NCBI RefSeq assembly: GCF_002967765.1
Contig: NZ_PUHY01000006.1
Location: forward strand, 310,001-374,000
DNA length: 64,000 nt
Reading direction: 5' to 3'
From: Blastopirellula marina
Lineage (GTDB): Bacteria; Planctomycetota; Planctomycetia; Pirellulales; Pirellulaceae
Shown here: one piece after another, positions 43,828-52,378 of the stretch
Layout: the number at the start of each line of letters is the position of its first letter
Numbering within the stretch: position 1 is the first letter of the stretch
The notes under the pieces: model-generated
Database searches by the model: none
What the model saw: the letters and a program-made list of their open reading frames with translations, nothing else
What the model was told of the DNA's origin: nothing
Made by a program: the position numbers and the translations under genes

Positions 43828-45795
43828 ATGCTTCGTTATATCTTCAACGCGTTGATCCTGACGCTCGCGTTTGGCTGCTTAGCTATCAACGATAGCAGCG
43901 CTGCCGAACAAACGCAGGCCCCCACGTTCGCCGAGGTCAAACCGATCTTGGAAAACTACTGCTACGGCTGCCATGCCTATGGTGCAGAGGAAGGGAACAT
44001 CAACTTCGATGTCATCGAAGAAGCCTCAGAGAAAGAACGTCTTGGCGACCACGCCACTTGGTTGGCTGTCTGGCGCAATTTGCGTGCGCAAACGATGCCG
44101 CCGGCCGATGAAGACCAACCCACCAAAGAAGAAAGCGAACTGGTCGGTCGTTGGATCGAATCGCAGGTCTTCAAGCTCGATCCCAAGAATCCTGATCCAG
44201 GTCGTGTGACCATCCGTCGGTTGAATCGAGACGAATACCAATACACCATCCAAGACTTGTTCGGCTATCGCTACGACGTCGACGAGGCGTTTCCACCGGA
44301 TGATACCGGCTATGGCTTCGACACGATTGGCGACGTGCTGACGATCTCGCCATTGATGACCGAGAAGTACTTCGACGCAGCTCAGGAAATTGTTTCCGCC
44401 GTGGTGCTGGTGGATGACAAGAAGAGCGACAAGTACAAGCGAATCTTCTTCGACGGCCCTGCGACCAACGATCGGGGCGAACGCGATGTGTACGCTCGCA
44501 AGATCCTCAAACGCTACGCCACGAAAGCCTTCCGCCGTCCGGTCGACGATGCCACACTCGACCGCTTGGTGGACATTCAACGCAAGATTGACGAACTGGA
44601 AGGACGTACGTTCGAGAATGGGATCGCCCAGGCATTCGCTGCGATGCTCATCTCGCCACAGTTCCTTTTCCGGGCGGAGATCCAGCCTGAACCAAACAAC
44701 CCAGGCCAGGTCGTACCGATTGACGAATTCGCCCTTGCGTCCCGTCTGTCGTACTTCCTCTGGTGCTCGATGCCTGATGACGAGCTGATGAAGTTGGCCA
44801 CCGAAGCGAAACTGCGCGAGAATCTGCATGAGCAGGTCGATCGGATGTTGGACGACGAGAAGTCGGAACGATTCATCCACCGATTTGTCGGCCAGTGGTT
44901 GCAATCGCAAGACATCGAAGGGATCAGCATCGATCCTCGCCGCGCCCTCAAGCTGAAGGACCTGGGCGACGCCCAACGTATCTTCAGCCGAACCGTTCGT
45001 CGTGCGATGCGTGAAGAAACGGACATGCTGTTTGAGTACATCTTGAAAGAGAATCGCTCGGCCAGCGAACTGCTGACCGCTGATTACACGTTTCTCAACA
45101 AGCCGCTCGCAAAATACTACGGACTGGAAGACATCGAAGGCCTGGACGACCGCAAGATGAAGAAGGTCGACTTGCCGGAGGACGGCGTGCGTGGTGGTAT
45201 CCTCACGCAAGGCACGTTCCTGATTGTCACTTCCAACCCAACCCGTACCTCGCCGGTGAAGCGTGGGCTGTTCATCCTAGATAACATCCTGGGAACACCT
45301 CCCCCCCCTGCCCCACCAAATGTGCCCGCCTTAGAAGCAGTTCGCGAACGTGGTCGCCGTTTGACCATGCGTGAACAGATGGAACTTCACCGGAGCGAAG
45401 CTCTGTGCAAATCATGCCACTCTCGCATGGACCCGCTTGGCTTGGCCCTGGAAAAGTTCACCTACATTGGCCAATACCGTGAAGATGACGACGGCAACGA
45501 GATTGACACGAAAGGCAAGTTGATCACTGGGGAAGAGTTTAACACGGTGCGTGAGCTCTCGAAGGTGTTGGCTACCGAGCGAAAAGTCGATTTTTATCGT
45601 TGTTTGACCGAAAAACTGCTTACTTTCGCCCTCGGTCGGGGTTTGGAATATTACGACACGCCGACCGTCGACTTGATCGTGGAGCGAATGCTGGCCAACG
45701 ACGGCAAGCTGCGTGACACGGTTCACACCATTGTGGATACCGCCCCTTTCCAGAAACGTCGCGGTGACGGCAGCCTCTTGTCGTCCAATCGCTGA
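43828..45795 (+). CDS. DUF1592-type planctomycete cytochrome protein
   Basis: Exported 655-residue protein with the planctomycete order of domains: a signal peptide (1-26), a cytochrome-like part with CYGCH at 45-49, DUF1587 (RRLNRDEYQYTIQDLFG), DUF1595, DUF1592 (EFALASRLSYFLWCSMPDDEL), DUF1588 with a second LCKSCHSRMDPLG heme-like motif, and DUF1585 at the end. The function is not known for sure; heme binding and a link to breakdown of sulfated polysaccharides have been suggested for such proteins. It precedes the DUF1552 gene, its usual partner. I chose the Met at 43828. Confidence 0.92.
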   Translation: MLRYIFNALILTLAFGCLAINDSSAAEQTQAPTFAEVKPILENYCYGCHAYGAEEGNINFDVIEEASEKERLGDHATWLAVWRNLRAQTMPPADEDQPTKEESELVGRWIESQVFKLDPKNPDPGRVTIRRLNRDEYQYTIQDLFGYRYDVDEAFPPDDTGYGFDTIGDVLTISPLMTEKYFDAAQEIVSAVVLVDDKKSDKYKRIFFDGPATNDRGERDVYARKILKRYATKAFRRPVDDATLDRLVDIQRKIDELEGRTFENGIAQAFAAMLISPQFLFRAEIQPEPNNPGQVVPIDEFALASRLSYFLWCSMPDDELMKLATEAKLRENLHEQVDRMLDDEKSERFIHRFVGQWLQSQDIEGISIDPRRALKLKDLGDAQRIFSRTVRRAMREETDMLFEYILKENRSASELLTADYTFLNKPLAKYYGLEDIEGLDDRKMKKVDLPEDGVRGGILTQGTFLIVTSNPTRTSPVKRGLFILDNILGTPPPPAPPNVPALEAVRERGRRLTMREQMELHRSEALCKSCHSRMDPLGLALEKFTYIGQYREDDDGNEIDTKGKLITGEEFNTVRELSKVLATERKVDFYRCLTEKLLTFALGRGLEYYDTPTVDLIVERMLANDGKLRDTVHTIVDTAPFQKRRGDGSLLSSNR

Positions 45796-45866
45796 TCCTG
45801 CCCGAAACAATCCCTGCCGGACAAAAGACTTACCGACAGCAACGTATTTCAGAAGGATATGATGCC

Positions 45867-47237
45867 ATGACCATGAAGCCTTCCCGCCGCCACTTCCTGA
45901 AGGGCCTGGGGCTGGCCGTCGCATTGCCTGCCATGGAAAGCCTGATGCCAGCGACCGGCAATGCAGCCACCACCAGTGCTGCTGGTCCGGCGCTGACTGC
46001 CGCTGGAGATCCACTGCGATCGGCCTTCCTGTACGTGCCCAACGGCGTGATCCTTCCCAAATGGTTCCCGGAAGGTACCGGCAAAGACTACAAGCTGAAC
46101 CAAACGATGAAGCCGCTGGAAGGGCTTCGTGGCGAGTTCCAGATTCTCAGCGGTTTGGCCCACTCCAACGGTTTTGCCGGTAAGGATGGTGCCGGAGACC
46201 ACGCCCGGGCCCACGCCACGTTCCTCACCGGACAACGTCCTCGTAAGACGGCTGGTTCTGACATCGAAGTGGGCGTCTCGATCGATCAAGAGATGGCCAA
46301 GCACCTCGGCCACACCACGCGATTGCCCTCACTGGAACTTTCCTGCGATGGGGCACGCAAGTCGGGCTCGTGCGACTCTGGCTATTCGTGTGCCTATCAG
46401 TTCAATTTGTCGTGGCGAACCAAGCACTCGCCTATGTCGGCGGAGTCGAACCCCCGTTTAGTATTCGAACGCTTGTTCGGCCGAGGTGACGGCGAAGAAC
46501 GTCAAAAGAACTTCGATCGCCGGATGGCCGAACGCCGCTCGGTGCTCGACTTCGTCATGGGCGAAACCAAGTCGATGTCGAAGCAACTGGGGCGCAACGA
46601 CGTCCACAAATTGGATGAATATCTGACCGGCGTCCGCGAGATCGAAAGTCGCATCGAGAAGTCGGAACGCTTCCGCGATTTGCCAGAGGTCGAGATGGAA
46701 GCCCCTGCAGGTATTCCGAAGGATTACGCCGAGCACATTCGTTTGATGTTCGACTTGCTGGCGTTGTCGTTCCAGACCGATTCAACTCGTATTGCTTCGT
46801 TCATGTTGGCCCACGACGGTAGCAACCGTAATTTCAAGGACATTGGCGTTTCGGAAGGTCACCATAGCCTGTCGCACCACCGTGATAACCAAGAGTGGAT
46901 CGACAAGCTGGCCAAGATCGATCACTTCTACGTCACGCAGTTCGCGTACTTCCTGGACAAGCTGCGAAGCTTGAAAGATCCTTCGGGTGCGTCGGTGCTG
47001 GACAACTCGATGATCGTTTACGGTAGCGGCCTATCCGATGGCAATCGCCACCGTCACGACAATCTGCCGATCATTATGGCCGGTAAAGGTGGTGGCTTGC
47101 TGGAAACGGAGCGTCACGTTCAGTTGAAGGTCGAAGATCGTACACCAATGGCGAATCTGTTCGTCTCGATGATGCAGAAGATGGGAATCCAAGATCCTGA
47201 CTTTGGCGACTCGACGGGCTCGCTGAGCGTTGTCTAA
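45867..47237 (+). CDS. DUF1552 protein, Tat-exported
   Basis: 456-residue protein of the DUF1552 family. SRRHFLKGLGLAVALP is a twin-arginine leader. FLYVPNGVILPKWFPEG and LSGLAHSNGFAGKDGAGDHARAHATFLTG are typical. The fold recalls alkaline-phosphatase/sulfatase-like (DUF1501/DUF1552) enzymes: late segments SMIVYGSGLSDGNRHRHDNLPIIMAG and MLAHDGSN carry the conserved His/Asp. It lies 71 bases after the DUF1592 gene and is always paired with such a gene in this phylum; a shared task outside the cytoplasm is likely. AAGGA precedes the ATG. A terminator follows. Confidence 0.92.
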   Translation: MTMKPSRRHFLKGLGLAVALPAMESLMPATGNAATTSAAGPALTAAGDPLRSAFLYVPNGVILPKWFPEGTGKDYKLNQTMKPLEGLRGEFQILSGLAHSNGFAGKDGAGDHARAHATFLTGQRPRKTAGSDIEVGVSIDQEMAKHLGHTTRLPSLELSCDGARKSGSCDSGYSCAYQFNLSWRTKHSPMSAESNPRLVFERLFGRGDGEERQKNFDRRMAERRSVLDFVMGETKSMSKQLGRNDVHKLDEYLTGVREIESRIEKSERFRDLPEVEMEAPAGIPKDYAEHIRLMFDLLALSFQTDSTRIASFMLAHDGSNRNFKDIGVSEGHHSLSHHRDNQEWIDKLAKIDHFYVTQFAYFLDKLRSLKDPSGASVLDNSMIVYGSGLSDGNRHRHDNLPIIMAGKGGGLLETERHVQLKVEDRTPMANLFVSMMQKMGIQDPDFGDSTGSLSVV

Positions 47238-47264
47238 ACGCTTGCCCAATAACAAGAAACAAGA

Positions 47265-47298
47265 AGGTGTCGTCAGTCATGCTGTCGACACTTTTTTT
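47265..47298 (+). terminator. terminator of the DUF1592/DUF1552 operon
   Basis: AAGGTGTCG (47265-47272 region) pairs with CGACAC (47286-47291), with inner TCAG/CTG pairing possible, followed by seven T. Confidence 0.75.
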
Positions 47299-47475
47299 GT
47301 GCCAGCAGCTCAGCCGTCACGATTTCCTCGGATTTCCCGCACATCGCTCTTGTAAAATTTGCAAACTGGCTGCTAGACTCACTCCCCTCGCACCAAATCG
47401 ATCTTGGCTGCGTATTGGATCAACCGGCTCCGATTATTGCCGGCTGAAACGTGCTTCTGCGACAAGGAGGTCGCG

Positions 47476-49065
47476 GTGCTCAACCGACGCCCACTTCGAC
47501 ATAAACTGATTCTCGGCGGAGTCGTGCTTGCCGCTCTCGTGCTTGCGCTGTTCGCCACGACCCTATTCGGCGGGCTTTCGTACCGTCAGGTCGCGCGAGA
47601 CATCAGTGCCCGCTCAGTCGAATTGCCGCTAGCAATCGACTTCTCCTTGGCCGTGACCGACCTGCGGCACGCGCTGAACCAGGCCAAGCATTCCGAAGAC
47701 TTTGTCTTTCATAATTCGGCCCTCGACGAGCTTCTAACCCAAGAGTTCCGTATCAAGTTCTCAGCCGCCCAGGAAGCGTTGCGACGCTACGAAGACCAGC
47801 TCGATCGCAGTGGCGCCGGCGACAGCGACATTGGTGATGACTCGGACGAACGAGATACGATTGGCGAGATTCATGGCTCGCTTCAGAAACTCTCTGACCT
47901 GAATCGTGGTTCCGATTGGTTCTCGAACAAGGTCAAGCTGGAACAGCTTTCGGGCGAAGCAGATCACCTGCATGGACTGGCCAAGAAGCTGCCTAGCTTC
48001 CTCATCGAAGAAATGCAGCAGCTCAAAGACGAGGTCCGTTCGCAATATCGCAGCTGGATCACCGTTTCACTGGTAGTGATGTTCCTCACAGCATGTGCGA
48101 TCGGTTTCGCCGTGTACGCAAGCTGGCGGTGGCTGTTTAGCCCCCTGAAAATCTTGATGGATGGCTCGCGTCGTGTGGCCAATGGCGACTTCGACCACCG
48201 AATACAACTGGAAGGACACGCCGAACTGGCGATTCTCGCTGACGCGATGAATGCGATGACCCATCGATTCCAGGCCATCGAGTCGAACCTCAACGAACAG
48301 GTAAAAGATCGCACCAACCAAGTCGTCCGCAGCGAACAGCTGGCCAGCGTTGGTTTCCTAGCCGCCGGGGTCGCCCATGAGATTAACAATCCGCTGGCCT
48401 CGATCGCATTTTGTGCGGAGTCGCTTCGCTCGCGGCTGAGCGAAGGGGAGGAATCGCAGTTCCGCGATTGTGACGTGACGGTACTACAAACTTACCTCGG
48501 TATGATCGAGGAGGAAGCATTCCGCTGTAAGGAAATTACCGAACGACTGCTCGACTTCTCGCGTCTAGGAGATGTCGAAAAGACCGAGACCGATGTTCGC
48601 GATCTCGTTCAAGGCGTCATCGATATGGTGCGTCACTTGGGCAAGTATCGCGAGAAGAATCTGATTTTCGAGGACGATCAAGTCGCCCTCGCTCCGGTCA
48701 ATGGACCGGAAATCAAGCAAGTGGTTCTGAACCTGATCACGAACGCCCTGGATAGTATCGATCCAGGCGGATCGGTATTGGTGAAGATCGGCGAGGAACG
48801 AGGCCAGGTCAAAGTCACCGTCAAAGACGACGGCTGTGGCATGACCGACGAAGTTCGACGTCACTTGTTTGAGCCGTTTTTCACCCGACGCCGGGATGGC
48901 CAAGGGACGGGACTGGGGCTTTCCATTTCGTACCGCATCGTGAGCGACCATGGTGGTCAGATCGATGCATGGAGCGAAGGGCCAGGCCTCGGAAGCGAGT
49001 TTAGTTTTACGCTGCCATGCAGGGAAGCAAGTAAGCGCAATGAGCGAAAACACCAAGCAGCCTGA
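47476..49065 (+). CDS. membrane sensor histidine kinase
   Basis: 529-residue sensor kinase. Membrane helices at about 15-35 and 205-228 bracket a helical periplasmic sensor. HAMP (WRWLFSPLKILMDGSRRVANGDFDHRIQLEG) follows, then the H-box GVAHEINNPLASIAF, N-box NLITNALDSID, then DDGCGM and GTGLGLSIS. The GTG at 47476 has a perfect AAGGAGG six bases upstream, so it beats the earlier ATG at 47404. It overlaps its response regulator by 26 bases. Confidence 0.93.
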   Translation: MLNRRPLRHKLILGGVVLAALVLALFATTLFGGLSYRQVARDISARSVELPLAIDFSLAVTDLRHALNQAKHSEDFVFHNSALDELLTQEFRIKFSAAQEALRRYEDQLDRSGAGDSDIGDDSDERDTIGEIHGSLQKLSDLNRGSDWFSNKVKLEQLSGEADHLHGLAKKLPSFLIEEMQQLKDEVRSQYRSWITVSLVVMFLTACAIGFAVYASWRWLFSPLKILMDGSRRVANGDFDHRIQLEGHAELAILADAMNAMTHRFQAIESNLNEQVKDRTNQVVRSEQLASVGFLAAGVAHEINNPLASIAFCAESLRSRLSEGEESQFRDCDVTVLQTYLGMIEEEAFRCKEITERLLDFSRLGDVEKTETDVRDLVQGVIDMVRHLGKYREKNLIFEDDQVALAPVNGPEIKQVVLNLITNALDSIDPGGSVLVKIGEERGQVKVTVKDDGCGMTDEVRRHLFEPFFTRRRDGQGTGLGLSISYRIVSDHGGQIDAWSEGPGLGSEFSFTLPCREASKRNERKHQAA

Positions 49066-50431
49066 AGGGCTGAAGATTCTGTTTGCCGACGATGAGAAGT
49101 CGCTCCAAAAGCTGATGAGCCTCGAACTGCCGCGACTTGGTCATACGGTCACGGTCTGTCCCGACGGGGTGACGGCGATCGCGGTCCTCGAAAAGGAAGA
49201 CTTTGATTGCCTGCTGGTCGACCTCGACATGCCTGGCAAGAGCGGAATCGATGTCATCGAGAAAGCAAAAAGTACGGCCCCGGACACCGAAGCGATCATC
49301 CTTACCGGGAAGTCGTCGACTGAGAGCGCCATCGCTGCGGTGAAATTCAAGGTCTTTGCTTACCTGACCAAGCCATGCCGCTTGATGGAACTGAAAACGC
49401 TGCTGGAAGGGGTTGCCCAGAAGCGCGATCAGGACCGAAAAATCAAAGCGCTTACCAGCCGACTCGATCGCATTGAAGGCAAATCGAAACTCATCGGCGA
49501 TTCGCAACCGATGGCAGTCGTCAACAAGATGATTTCCAAGGTCGCTCCGTCGAACTCAGCGGTTCTCATCCGCGGTGAGACCGGTACCGGTAAGGAATTG
49601 GTCGCGAAGGCGATACACGATCAAAGTCTACGACACTCACAACCGTTCGTGGCAGTGAACTGCGGAGCGCTCCCCGAGAATCTGATCGAGAGTGAACTTT
49701 TTGGTCACCGTAAAGGTGCGTTCACCGGCGCCGAAGAAACACGTATCGGACTGTTTGAAGTTGCCCATGGCGGTTCCCTGTTCCTAGACGAAATCGGAGA
49801 GCTTCCCAAGTCGCTCCAAGCGAAGCTTTTGCGGGTACTTGAAACGGGCGAGATTCGCCGCGTCGGTGAAAACAGTTCGATCAAGGTCGACGTTCGCATC
49901 ATCAGCGCGACGCATCGTCACATCGAAGATATGGTCCGGGATGGCGATTTCCGTGAAGACTTGATGTTCCGCATCAACACGTTTGAAATCCAACTCCCTG
50001 CCCTAAGGGAACGGACAGAAGACATTCCACTTCTGGCCGAACATATCAGTCGTCGTTTCTGGCCGACGATCCCGATGACACACACGGTGTTCGCTAACGA
50101 AACGATCCGCGCGCTCAAAACACATCACTGGCCAGGCAACGTCCGCGAACTGGCAAACGTGGTTGAACATGCCACGATCTTGTGCGAACAATTGCCGATC
50201 AAACCAGAGCACCTGCCACGCCGATTCAGCGAACAGTCTGGTTCACAGCAGCCACAGCTTCGCGCGGTCGTGGGGCCAATGTCGCTGAGAGAACTGGAAA
50301 TGCAAGCAATTCACGAAGCACTCGAACGACATGAGGGAAACAAACCCCAAGCGGCGGAAGACTTAGGGATTAGCTTGAAGACGCTCTACAACAAGCTAAA
50401 TCAGGCGACCGCCAACGAGCGAACGGCTTAG
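49040..50431 (+). CDS. NtrC-type sigma-54 response regulator
   Basis: 463-residue regulator paired with the kinase just upstream. The receiver has Asp17/18 and the phosphate-accepting Asp61 (LLVDLDMPGKSG). The AAA+ domain carries GETGTGKE (Walker A), GAFTGA in HRKGAFTGAEE for sigma-54 contact and LFLDEIGELP (Walker B). A Fis-type HTH ends it (HEGNKPQAAEDLGISLKTLYNKL). It activates sigma-54 promoters; targets unknown. A terminator follows. Confidence 0.95.
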   Translation: MSENTKQPEGLKILFADDEKSLQKLMSLELPRLGHTVTVCPDGVTAIAVLEKEDFDCLLVDLDMPGKSGIDVIEKAKSTAPDTEAIILTGKSSTESAIAAVKFKVFAYLTKPCRLMELKTLLEGVAQKRDQDRKIKALTSRLDRIEGKSKLIGDSQPMAVVNKMISKVAPSNSAVLIRGETGTGKELVAKAIHDQSLRHSQPFVAVNCGALPENLIESELFGHRKGAFTGAEETRIGLFEVAHGGSLFLDEIGELPKSLQAKLLRVLETGEIRRVGENSSIKVDVRIISATHRHIEDMVRDGDFREDLMFRINTFEIQLPALRERTEDIPLLAEHISRRFWPTIPMTHTVFANETIRALKTHHWPGNVRELANVVEHATILCEQLPIKPEHLPRRFSEQSGSQQPQLRAVVGPMSLRELEMQAIHEALERHEGNKPQAAEDLGISLKTLYNKLNQATANERTA

Positions 50432-50458
50432 TTCGATCCATCCCAAAAAGCATGCAAG

Positions 50459-50489
50459 CGAAGAGCTCACCTGATGGTGAGCTCTTTTT
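50459..50489 (+). terminator. Rho-independent terminator of the two-component operon
   Basis: GAGCTCACC (50463-50471) pairs with GGTGAGCTC (50476-50484) over a four-base loop, then TTTTT. Confidence 0.92.
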
Positions 50490-50521
50490 GTTTCCTCATG
50501 TCGTATGTCGGCAAGCGATTC

Positions 50522-51133
50522 TTAGAACTTGCGTACCACGCCAATCACTACGCCGCGTACCTTGGCGTTCTTGACGTAGATAGGTTCCATGCTGCTGTTG
50601 GCTGGCTGTAGACGAATACGGTTCTTTTCGGGGAACCAATATTTAAGGGTCGCATCGCCATCGTCGGTTTCCGCCACGACAATGTCGCCGGCGCGAGCCG
50701 AATCTTGCTGCTTTACTACGACGTAGTCGCCATCGTCGATATGGGCCTCGGTCATCGAGTCGCCCGAGACTTCCAACACGAAGTGATCATGGCGATTGAA
50801 CATCGTGCCGAAGTCGACCCGTTCGTCCTGACCAATTGCTTCGTGCAGGACGCCTGCCGCAATTCGGCCAGCCAAAGGTAAGCCGACCTCTTCTTCGACC
50901 TCGGCTCGAAGTTGGATGGCCCGGGACATGTTCTTTTCACGTGAGATCAGCCCTTTGCGTTCCAGGGCTTTCAAATGGCAGACGACGCCGTTGGGCGAGC
51001 TAATCTCAAACGCTTCGCCTATTTCGCGCACCGTGGGGCCGTAGCCACGCGTTTGGATTTTTTCGCGAATGAAATAGAAAACGTCGCACTGACGTTTTGT
51101 TAATTGGTCGGTCGCCGATTGGGAACTTGCCAT
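50522..51133 (-). CDS. lexA: LexA repressor
   Basis: SOS repressor of 203 residues. The winged helix (QLTKRQCDVFYFIREKIQTRGYGPTVREIGEAFEISSPNGV) starts it. The self-cleavage site is Ala93-Gly94 in GRIAAG, with catalytic Ser126 (SGDSMTEAHI) and Lys164 (DATLKYW), all intact. I chose ATG at 51133 (AGGA nine bases upstream) over a TTG two codons earlier. The HTH differs enough from E. coli LexA that another operator sequence is likely; see the upstream dyad. Confidence 0.96.
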   Translation of the reverse strand: MASSQSATDQLTKRQCDVFYFIREKIQTRGYGPTVREIGEAFEISSPNGVVCHLKALERKGLISREKNMSRAIQLRAEVEEEVGLPLAGRIAAGVLHEAIGQDERVDFGTMFNRHDHFVLEVSGDSMTEAHIDDGDYVVVKQQDSARAGDIVVAETDDGDATLKYWFPEKNRIRLQPANSSMEPIYVKNAKVRGVVIGVVRKF

Positions 51134-51188
51134 GTTCAAGGATCCTGATCCGTCGCGAGACTCCCCTTCCAGTATGGAGGGGTAGAGT

Positions 51189-51226
51189 TGTAATTACAGC
51201 CTATCTAGACGCTGTACATATGTCAA
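51189..51226 (-). promoter_or_regulatory. candidate lexA promoter and operator
   Basis: On the minus strand, a -35 TTGACA (51226-51221) and a poor -10 TAGGCT (51203-51198), 17 bases apart, precede lexA. The perfect 8-bp palindrome ACATATGT (51216-51223) overlaps the -35; its core resembles the Gram-positive LexA box (GAACATATGTTC). A second perfect palindrome, TGTAATTACA (51189-51198), lies by the -10. Either may be the self-repression site. Confidence 0.5.
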
Positions 51227-51379
51227 CTCCCATAAAGCAGGGCGAATTCTTATTTTTTGCCAACCCCTCAAATCCGACGTATGGTTGAATTGACTGATCC
51301 CGTGGATACCACCCAGCTTGGGCATGGAATTTCACGTTTATTCTTTTCTCGTCGCTCCCTCCATCCGAGGAACGGTTCC

Positions 51380-51568
51380 ATGCTCCCCAAAATCTGCAAA
51401 TTCCTCCAATCGGAGGACGGTCCCACCTCCGTAGAATACGCCATCATGCTGGCCATGATCTTAATGGCTGTCATCGGCTCGATTACGTTCATCGGCATGC
51501 TGACGCAAGGCAGTTTTAATTTCTCCAAGACCGAAATCGAACGAACCTTCCCTGACTTAGGTGTTTGA
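51380..51568 (+). CDS. Flp-type IVb pilin
   Basis: 62-residue Flp/Fap-type pilin. A short positive leader is followed by EDGPTSVEYAIMLAMILMAVIGSI, the Flp hallmark (Gly-x-x-hydrophobic with Glu and Tyr at the start of the membrane helix). GAGGAA lies eight bases before the ATG at 51380. It stands alone here, with no tad assembly genes in the window, so assembly proteins would be encoded elsewhere. Confidence 0.85.
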   Translation: MLPKICKFLQSEDGPTSVEYAIMLAMILMAVIGSITFIGMLTQGSFNFSKTEIERTFPDLGV

Positions 51569-51803
51569 TCTCCGAGCGTCCCACACCTTTCCACCACGCT
51601 TCTTTGTGGCATCTTCTGCGCTATCTGTGCGTAATGATTCGCAACTGCGGGAAGGCTCACGACTAGTTGGCCCCACTCTTTTAGTGCCACTGTTCGTTCG
51701 TAAAATTTCTCCGATACAACTTCGTGCCAAATCCGCAAGAACGATCAAGCGAGCTCTAGTCGGCACTTTCTAAGCTGGGGCAATTCGACCTCAGGAGAAC
51801 CGA

Positions 51804-52145
51804 ATGAATCCCGTTCAGAAAGCGTTATGGTTTGTGGAAGGCCACCTTCAAAATGACTTGTCGCTCGAATCAATCGCCGCGGCTTGCCACGTTTCCCCTT
51901 ACCATCTCACCAGGGCCTTTGCGGCGACGATGGGTCTCTCCCTGATGCGTTATGTGCGGGCTCGGCGGCTGAGCGAAGCAGCTCAACGGCTGGCCGCCGG
52001 AGCAGACGACATCCTCACGATCGCGCTCGACTATCAGTATGGATCGCACGAAGCGTTTACGCGTGCCTTCCGCGAGCGATTCGAGAGAACGCCAGAGCAA
52101 GTCCGAGCCCAAGGATACCTTGCAGAACTCTCACTAAAAGATTGA
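51804..52145 (+). CDS. short AraC-type HTH regulator
   Basis: 113-residue protein with only the two-helix-turn-helix DNA-binding part of the AraC family: LSLESIAAACHVSPYHLTRAFAATMGLSLMRYVRARRL and then ILTIALDYQYGSHEAFTRAFRERFERTPEQVR. It is like MarA/SoxS in size. Related longer proteins carry a GyrI-like effector domain after this; here the frame stops after LSLKD, so it may be a shortened form. AGGAGAA lies just before the ATG. Confidence 0.88.
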   Translation: MNPVQKALWFVEGHLQNDLSLESIAAACHVSPYHLTRAFAATMGLSLMRYVRARRLSEAAQRLAAGADDILTIALDYQYGSHEAFTRAFRERFERTPEQVRAQGYLAELSLKD

Positions 52146-52378
52146 GGTGCCCCACAAGCTTGCACGCAAAACTAATTCCATGGCCAAATCTACGAGGTCG
52201 CATAACTCAACTCCTTTGCAAATCGCCGTGCTAAAACGCTAATCTAAGAGAAGTTGATTACCTCGGTTGAAGAAAAAACGGCTCGGGTTGTAGTAGCAGA
52301 TGCCAATAATCCGTACACATCGAACCCTTGAGAAATTGAAGAGGAAGACGTTTTAACAATTGTCAAGAGTTGCATTAC

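Noticed and set aside
44026-45210. Minus-strand frame of 394 codons opposite the DUF1592 gene
   Set aside because: Shadow of a gene whose domains are clearly read on the plus strand.
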